From positions 7,688,001-7,752,000 of the forward strand of contig NZ_CP130720.1 in the NCBI RefSeq assembly GCF_035984415.1: a DNA stretch of 64,000 bases, in the 5' to 3' direction. Below the pieces are notes generated by a model, which saw nothing but the letters and a program-made list of their open reading frames with translations, did not search any database and was not told the origin of the DNA. A program made the translations under genes and the position numbers. Positions 60,486-64,000 of the stretch are shown here, one piece after another (the first letter of the stretch is position 1; the number at the start of each line of letters is the position of its first letter). Source of the stretch: Streptomyces sp. NBC_01296. Lineage in GTDB: Bacteria > Actinomycetota > Actinomycetes > Streptomycetales > Streptomycetaceae.

Positions 60486-61349
60486 TCAGACCGCGGCGGG
60501 CTCGAGGTGTTCCAGCCGCTCCAGGCGCTCCAGGCGGGCGCGGCTCTCCTCGTCGACCGGCACCATCGTCACCAGGCGCGGGCCCGCCCCCGGCCCGAGC
60601 CACAGATTGGTGTGCTCCAGGTGCAGCAGACCGACGTGCGCGTTGCGGATGTACTTCGTCCTGCCGCCCTGGCCCACCACCTCGTGCCGGGCCCACACCT
60701 CCCGGAACTCCGCCGACCCCGCCTCCAGCCGCGCCAGCAGGGCCTTCCAGGCCGGCTCGGCGAGGTGCTCCGCCATCGCCGCCCGGAACTTGGCGGCGAT
60801 GTTGCGGTTCACCTCGCCGACGTCGACGAGGGACGCCCGCCAGTCCGCGTGGGTGAAGGTCAGCCACAGGCAGTTGCGGTCCTCGGGCGGCAGCGCGTCC
60901 AGGTCGCACAGCAGCCGTCCGTACGTGGCGTTGTACGCGAGGATGTCGTACCGGCTGTTCTGGATGCAGGCCGGGATCGGCCCGAGCCGGTCGAGCATCG
61001 CCCGCAGCGCCGGGGTCACGCTCGGGCACGGCGCGTGCGGGGCCGGATCGAGGCTGCCGGCCAGCGCGAACAGATGCGTACGCTCACTGGAGTCCAGCAG
61101 CAGGGCGCGCGCCAGCGCGTCCAGGACCTGCGGGGAGACCTGGATCTCGCGGGCCTGCTCCAGCCAGGTGTACCAGGTGACACCGACGGCGGACAGCTGG
61201 GCGACCTCCTCGCGGCGCAGCCCCGGGGTGCGCCGGCGGCGGCCGCGCGGCAGCCCCACCTGCTCGGGGGTGATCCGCTCCCGGCGGCTGCGCAGGAATT
61301 CGGCCAGCTCGTGCCGGCGTACGTCGCTCTCCGGTGCCACAGTGGTCAT
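60486..61349 (-). CDS. XRE family regulator with MmyB-like ligand-binding domain
   Basis: The 287-residue protein has an N-terminal helix-turn-helix (about 10-85: ELAEFLRSRRERITPEQVGL, then RRTPGLRREEVAQLSAVGVTWYTWLEQARE) and an MmyB-like PAS-type domain (about 100-265). The last residues hold a short Leu/Glu/Arg repeat (LERLERLEHLE). These regulators, common in Streptomyces, sit divergent from dehydrogenases or transporters and probably sense lipids or small molecules. ATG 61349 starts the domain. The CTGGTACCAG repeats in the 101-base spacer are the likely operator. Confidence 0.9.
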   Translation of the reverse strand: MTTVAPESDVRRHELAEFLRSRRERITPEQVGLPRGRRRRTPGLRREEVAQLSAVGVTWYTWLEQAREIQVSPQVLDALARALLLDSSERTHLFALAGSLDPAPHAPCPSVTPALRAMLDRLGPIPACIQNSRYDILAYNATYGRLLCDLDALPPEDRNCLWLTFTHADWRASLVDVGEVNRNIAAKFRAAMAEHLAEPAWKALLARLEAGSAEFREVWARHEVVGQGGRTKYIRNAHVGLLHLEHTNLWLGPGAGPRLVTMVPVDEESRARLERLERLEHLEPAAV

Positions 61350-61391
61350 GCAACCAGGGTGCCGCACCGCTCATCCCGTTGCCAGGTAGTC

Positions 61392-61423
61392 CTTGTACCA
61401 GGATAAGGAGACTCTGGTACCAG
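61392..61423. promoter_or_regulatory. Candidate operator of the XRE/MmyB regulator
   Basis: CTTGTACCAG (61392-61401) and the perfect palindrome CTGGTACCAG (61414-61423) differ at one base and start 22 bases apart, about two helical turns, in the 101-base gap between the divergent starts at 61349 and 61451. Confidence 0.65.
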
Positions 61424-61450
61424 GCTGAGTACGGGGCGATCGTTTCCGGT

Positions 61451-62932
61451 GTGAGCGAAGCAACCGTACGCACCCTCCGTCCCTCCCCGTCCGCCCCGAC
61501 GGGCCGCCCGGCCTCCGGTCCGGCCTCCGGTCCGGCCCCCGGCCCCGCCCACGCGGCGATGGGCCCGCTCGGGCTGTTCACCGTGCTGCTGGGCGCAGCC
61601 CTGCCCCTGATCGACTTCTTCATCGTCAACGTGGCGCTCCCCGCCATCGACAGCGACCTCGCGGCCGGCCCCGCCACGCTGGAACTGATCGTCGGCGGCT
61701 ACGGCGTCGCGTACGCCGTCCTCCTCGTCCTCGGCGGCCGCCTCGGCGACATGGCCGGACGGCGCCGGCTCTTCCTGATCGGCATGGCGGCCTTCGGCGT
61801 CACCTCGCTCGCCTGCGGGATCGCACCCACGGCGTGGACCCTGGTCGCGGCGCGCGTGGCACAGGGCGCGGCGGCCGCGCTGATGCTGCCGCAGGTGCTG
61901 GCCACCATCCAGGCCACCACCCAGGGCCCGCGGCGGGCGCGGGCGATGAGCCTGTACGGGGCCACCGCCGGGCTGTCCATGGTCGCCGGGCAGATCCTGG
62001 GCGGCGTCCTGGTCGCCGCCGACGTCGCCGGCTCCGGCTGGCGCTCGGTGTTCCTGGTCAACGTGCCGGTGGTGATCCTCGGGCTGGTGCTCGCCGTCCG
62101 GGCCGTTCCGGAGACCCGCTCGGACCGCCCGGCCTCGGTCGACGTCCCGGGAACGCTGCTGCTCGCCCTGTCCCTGGTGTCCCTGCTGCTGCCGCTGACC
62201 GAGGGCCGGGCCGCCGGCTGGCCGCTGTGGACGTGGGTGTCGCTCGCGGTCTTCCCGTTCGCCGCCACGGCGTTCTACCTCACCGAACGCCGCGCCGACC
62301 GGCTCGGACGCACCCCGCTCGTGCCGCCGAGCCTGCTGCGCCTGCAGTCGCTGCGCAGGGGCCTGATCCTCGTGGTGCCGTTCTCGATCGGCTTCAGCGG
62401 ATTCATGTTCGTCATCGCGGTGGTGCTCCAACAGGGCCTGCGGATGGGGCCGGTGGCCGCGGGGCTCGCGCTCGTGCCCATGGCGGTGGCCTTCTTCGCG
62501 GCCTCCCTCGCCGGGCCGCGGCTGGTCGGCCGGTTCGGCAGCCGGGTCGTCACCGCGGGCGGCGTCCTCCAGGCCGTCGGTGTCGCCCTGATCCTCCTCA
62601 CGTTCCTGCGCGGCTGGCCGGACCTCGGGCCGGCTTCGCTCGCCCCGGGCGTGGCCGTCGCAGGCCTCGGCCAGGGACTCCAACTGCCCGTGCTGATGCG
62701 GCTGATGCTCTCGGACGTACCGGCCGACCGGGCCGGCGTGGGCGGCGGTGTCATGATCACCACCCAGCAGTCCGCGCTCGCCCTCGGCGTCGCGACCCTG
62801 GGCAGCCTGTTCCTGGCACTCGCCCCGTCGATGGGCATGCGGGACGCACTCGCCGTCACGCTGCTGGTGCAGCTCGGCATGGTCGCCCTGACGGTGCTGC
62901 TGAGCCTGCGCCTGCCGAGGGTCGTACGGTGA
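61451..62932 (+). CDS. MFS transporter, DHA2-like drug exporter
   Basis: The 493-residue protein has 12-14 hydrophobic segments. It has the MFS motif A region GGRLGDMAGRRRLFL and motif C-like GATAGLSMVAGQILGG, as in DHA2-type multidrug exporters. A repeat of Gly/Pro/Ala/Ser residues (12-base unit in DNA, 61499-61540) precedes the first helix. The GTG at 61451 is used; its ribosome binding site is weak. Divergent from the XRE/MmyB regulator with the CTGGTACCAG operator between; probably exports a compound that the regulator senses. Confidence 0.9.
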   Translation: MSEATVRTLRPSPSAPTGRPASGPASGPAPGPAHAAMGPLGLFTVLLGAALPLIDFFIVNVALPAIDSDLAAGPATLELIVGGYGVAYAVLLVLGGRLGDMAGRRRLFLIGMAAFGVTSLACGIAPTAWTLVAARVAQGAAAALMLPQVLATIQATTQGPRRARAMSLYGATAGLSMVAGQILGGVLVAADVAGSGWRSVFLVNVPVVILGLVLAVRAVPETRSDRPASVDVPGTLLLALSLVSLLLPLTEGRAAGWPLWTWVSLAVFPFAATAFYLTERRADRLGRTPLVPPSLLRLQSLRRGLILVVPFSIGFSGFMFVIAVVLQQGLRMGPVAAGLALVPMAVAFFAASLAGPRLVGRFGSRVVTAGGVLQAVGVALILLTFLRGWPDLGPASLAPGVAVAGLGQGLQLPVLMRLMLSDVPADRAGVGGGVMITTQQSALALGVATLGSLFLALAPSMGMRDALAVTLLVQLGMVALTVLLSLRLPRVVR

Positions 62933-62965
62933 CCCGCGTGCCGCGGGCCGCTCGGCAGGGGCGGA

Positions 62966-63640
62966 TCAGCCGGTGACGGAGCGGGCGAGGCGGAAGCCCA
63001 CGTCGTCCACCCGGAACGTCGGATGGCTGCGCCGGCGGGCGGAGGCCCGGCAGCTCCAGTGCTCGTCGAACCAGCCGCCGCCGCGCAACACCCGGTAACT
63101 GCCGTAGACCTCGGCGTCGTAGACGTCCCAGCACCAGTCCCAGACATTGCCTAGCATGTCGTGGAGGCCCCACGGGTTGGGCCGTTTGCCGCCCACGGTG
63201 TGGATGCGCTCGTCCGAGTTGCCGCGGTACCAGGCGATCTCGTCGAGCGCTCCGTAGCGGGGCCCGGCCGTACCGGCCCGGCAGGCGTGCTCCCACTCGG
63301 CCTCGGTCGGCAGCCGGTAACCGTCGGCGGAGGTGTCCCAGTCGACGGCGTCGCCGTCGTCGTCGAGGCGGTACGCCGGGGCCAGCCCGTCACGCTCGGA
63401 CAGGGCGTTGCAGAACCGCACCGCCTCCCACCAGGACACGCCCTCGACGGGCAGCCGGTCCCCGCGGGAGCTGCTCGGCCGCAGGCCGGTGACCTCCGCG
63501 TACAGCGCCTGCGTGACGGGGAGGGCCCCGAGCTCGTACGGCAGGAGCTCGACGGACCAGCTGCGCCGTGTCCGCCGGTCCGACAGCGTCACCTGCCCGG
63601 GCGGGACGGCGGTCAACTCGTGTCCTGCACCGGTGTCCAT
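62966..63640 (-). CDS. SUMF1/formylglycine-generating-enzyme-fold protein
   Basis: The 224-residue protein has the FGE-sulfatase fold: MPVEGVSWWEAVRFCNALSE-type motif (here LPVEGVSWWEA), RLPTEAEWEHACRAG, NPWGLHDMLGNVWDWC, and the C-terminal RVLRGGGWFDEHWSCRAS region. The true formylglycine-generating enzyme has two active Cys in this last region; only one is present here, so it is probably not a sulfatase activator. Related SUMF1-domain proteins include EgtB, NirV and many effectors. ATG 63640 starts the fold. Shorter than typical FGE (about 300). Divergent from a P450 gene. Confidence 0.85.
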   Translation of the reverse strand: MDTGAGHELTAVPPGQVTLSDRRTRRSWSVELLPYELGALPVTQALYAEVTGLRPSSSRGDRLPVEGVSWWEAVRFCNALSERDGLAPAYRLDDDGDAVDWDTSADGYRLPTEAEWEHACRAGTAGPRYGALDEIAWYRGNSDERIHTVGGKRPNPWGLHDMLGNVWDWCWDVYDAEVYGSYRVLRGGGWFDEHWSCRASARRRSHPTFRVDDVGFRLARSVTG

Positions 63641-63751
63641 GAGCAGGTGATCTTACCGGCCGCCCCACGGCCACCGCAGGCGGACTGTCACGAGACGCTT
63701 CCACTCCCGTACAGTCCGTGAGGTCAATGCTCCGTCAACAGGAGAAGACCC

Positions 63752-64000
63752 GTGGCCACCGAAGCCGGCTTCAACCCCCGCCCGCCCGCTGCCCGTACGG
63801 GACTGCGGCCGGTCCCCGAGCTGGACCCGGCGGTCGTGGAGCAGTGGCGCTCCGACGGGGCCGAACTGGTCGATCTGCTGGCCGTGGTGCGCGAACGGCT
63901 CGGCGGCGTCGCCGCGTTCCGCCTCGGGCCCGACCCCACCGTCCTGGTCACCGATCCCCAGGCGGTCCAGCACGTCCTGGCCCTGCACCCGGACCGGTAC
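63752..64000 (+). CDS. Cytochrome P450 (3' partial, N-terminus only)
   Basis: The first 83 codons of a P450 run off the right edge. GTG 63752 has AGGAGA eight bases upstream. The sequence shows the usual P450 opening, a proline-rich segment, helix A with LLAVVRERLGGVAAFRLGP, then the beta-1 strands with VLVTDPQAVQHVLALHPDRY. The family call rests on this region alone; the haem loop is outside the window. Confidence 0.72.
   Translation, partial: MATEAGFNPRPPAARTGLRPVPELDPAVVEQWRSDGAELVDLLAVVRERLGGVAAFRLGPDPTVLVTDPQAVQHVLALHPDRY

Noticed and set aside
58153..61029. Long open minus-strand frame opposite the helicase
   Set aside because: Shadow of the plus-strand HelD-type gene; no domain character.
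62966..63640. Linking the SUMF1-domain protein to the EAD-type system at the left edge
   Set aside because: Such domains occur in conflict systems, but this gene is about 58 kb away, has no adaptor domain and neighbours a P450.
1..64000. CRISPR arrays, insertion sequences, integrases, att sites, rRNA or tRNA genes
   Set aside because: No regularly spaced repeats, transposase or integrase motifs, or RNA-gene signatures were seen on either strand.

Overview
The window is very GC-rich, densely coded DNA with a strong third-position G/C bias, many GTG and some TTG starts preceded by purine-rich ribosome binding sites, and gene families typical of soil actinomycetes: SpoIIE-type PP2C phosphatases, XRE/MmyB and DUF5937 regulators, secreted tripeptidyl-aminopeptidase and NlpC/P60 enzymes, two P450s and a dimethylargininase. 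A Streptomyces or close relative fits best; the species cannot be read from the sequence. It looks like ordinary chromosome arm or flank: I see no insertion sequence, phage, plasmid origin, CRISPR array, rRNA or tRNA.

Layout. 1-5.1 kb: a tightly packed operon of an NTPase with C-terminal helical repeats (cut by the left edge), a trypsin-like protease with an N-terminal effector-associated-like domain, and a second trypsin-like protease; this is the best candidate for a conflict or defence system. 5.1-8.8 kb: a conserved hypothetical gene, an RpiR regulator, and a PP2C phosphatase followed by a stand-alone MASE1 membrane sensor. 8.8-20.9 kb: secreted GH89 glycosidase, a DUF6493-like protein, a MerR regulator, an RDD membrane protein, secreted phospholipase D, dimethylargininase, a small secreted Cys-rich protein and a membrane-anchored esterase. 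21-30.8 kb: P450, a small conserved gene, an RraA-like protein, secreted peptidase, a large surface protein with a repeated domain, acyl-CoA ligase, a monooxygenase/IclR pair and a hemerythrin protein.

30.8-40 kb: a complete cyanate detoxification locus (cynR divergent from cynT-cynS), an ArsR-like regulator divergent from an aldo/keto reductase, a two-component system with a small divergent membrane protein, and a three-gene overlapping cassette containing an unusual sigma-like protein. 40-47.6 kb: secreted serine hydrolase, NlpC/P60 hydrolase, a 1298-residue XRE-nSTAND-membrane-WD40 protein, a small secreted protein and a flavin-type oxidoreductase. 47.7-57 kb: PAS-GAF-PP2C phosphatase, membrane-linked EEP hydrolase, ATP-grasp/MazG-like pair, SnoaL/PadR/SGNH group, LtrA, Asp/Glu racemase and a small Cys protein. 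57-64 kb: ArsP-like permease, a HelD-type RNA-polymerase-associated helicase, an XRE/MmyB regulator divergent from an MFS exporter, a SUMF1-domain protein, and the first 83 codons of a P450 cut by the right edge.

Genes that visibly work together are the cyn locus, the response regulator/kinase pair, the divergent regulator-target pairs (cynR, DUF5937 regulator, XRE/MmyB, PadR), each with an inverted or direct repeat in the shared spacer, and the protease/NTPase operon at the left edge. All family names are from reading the translated sequence; no database search was run.
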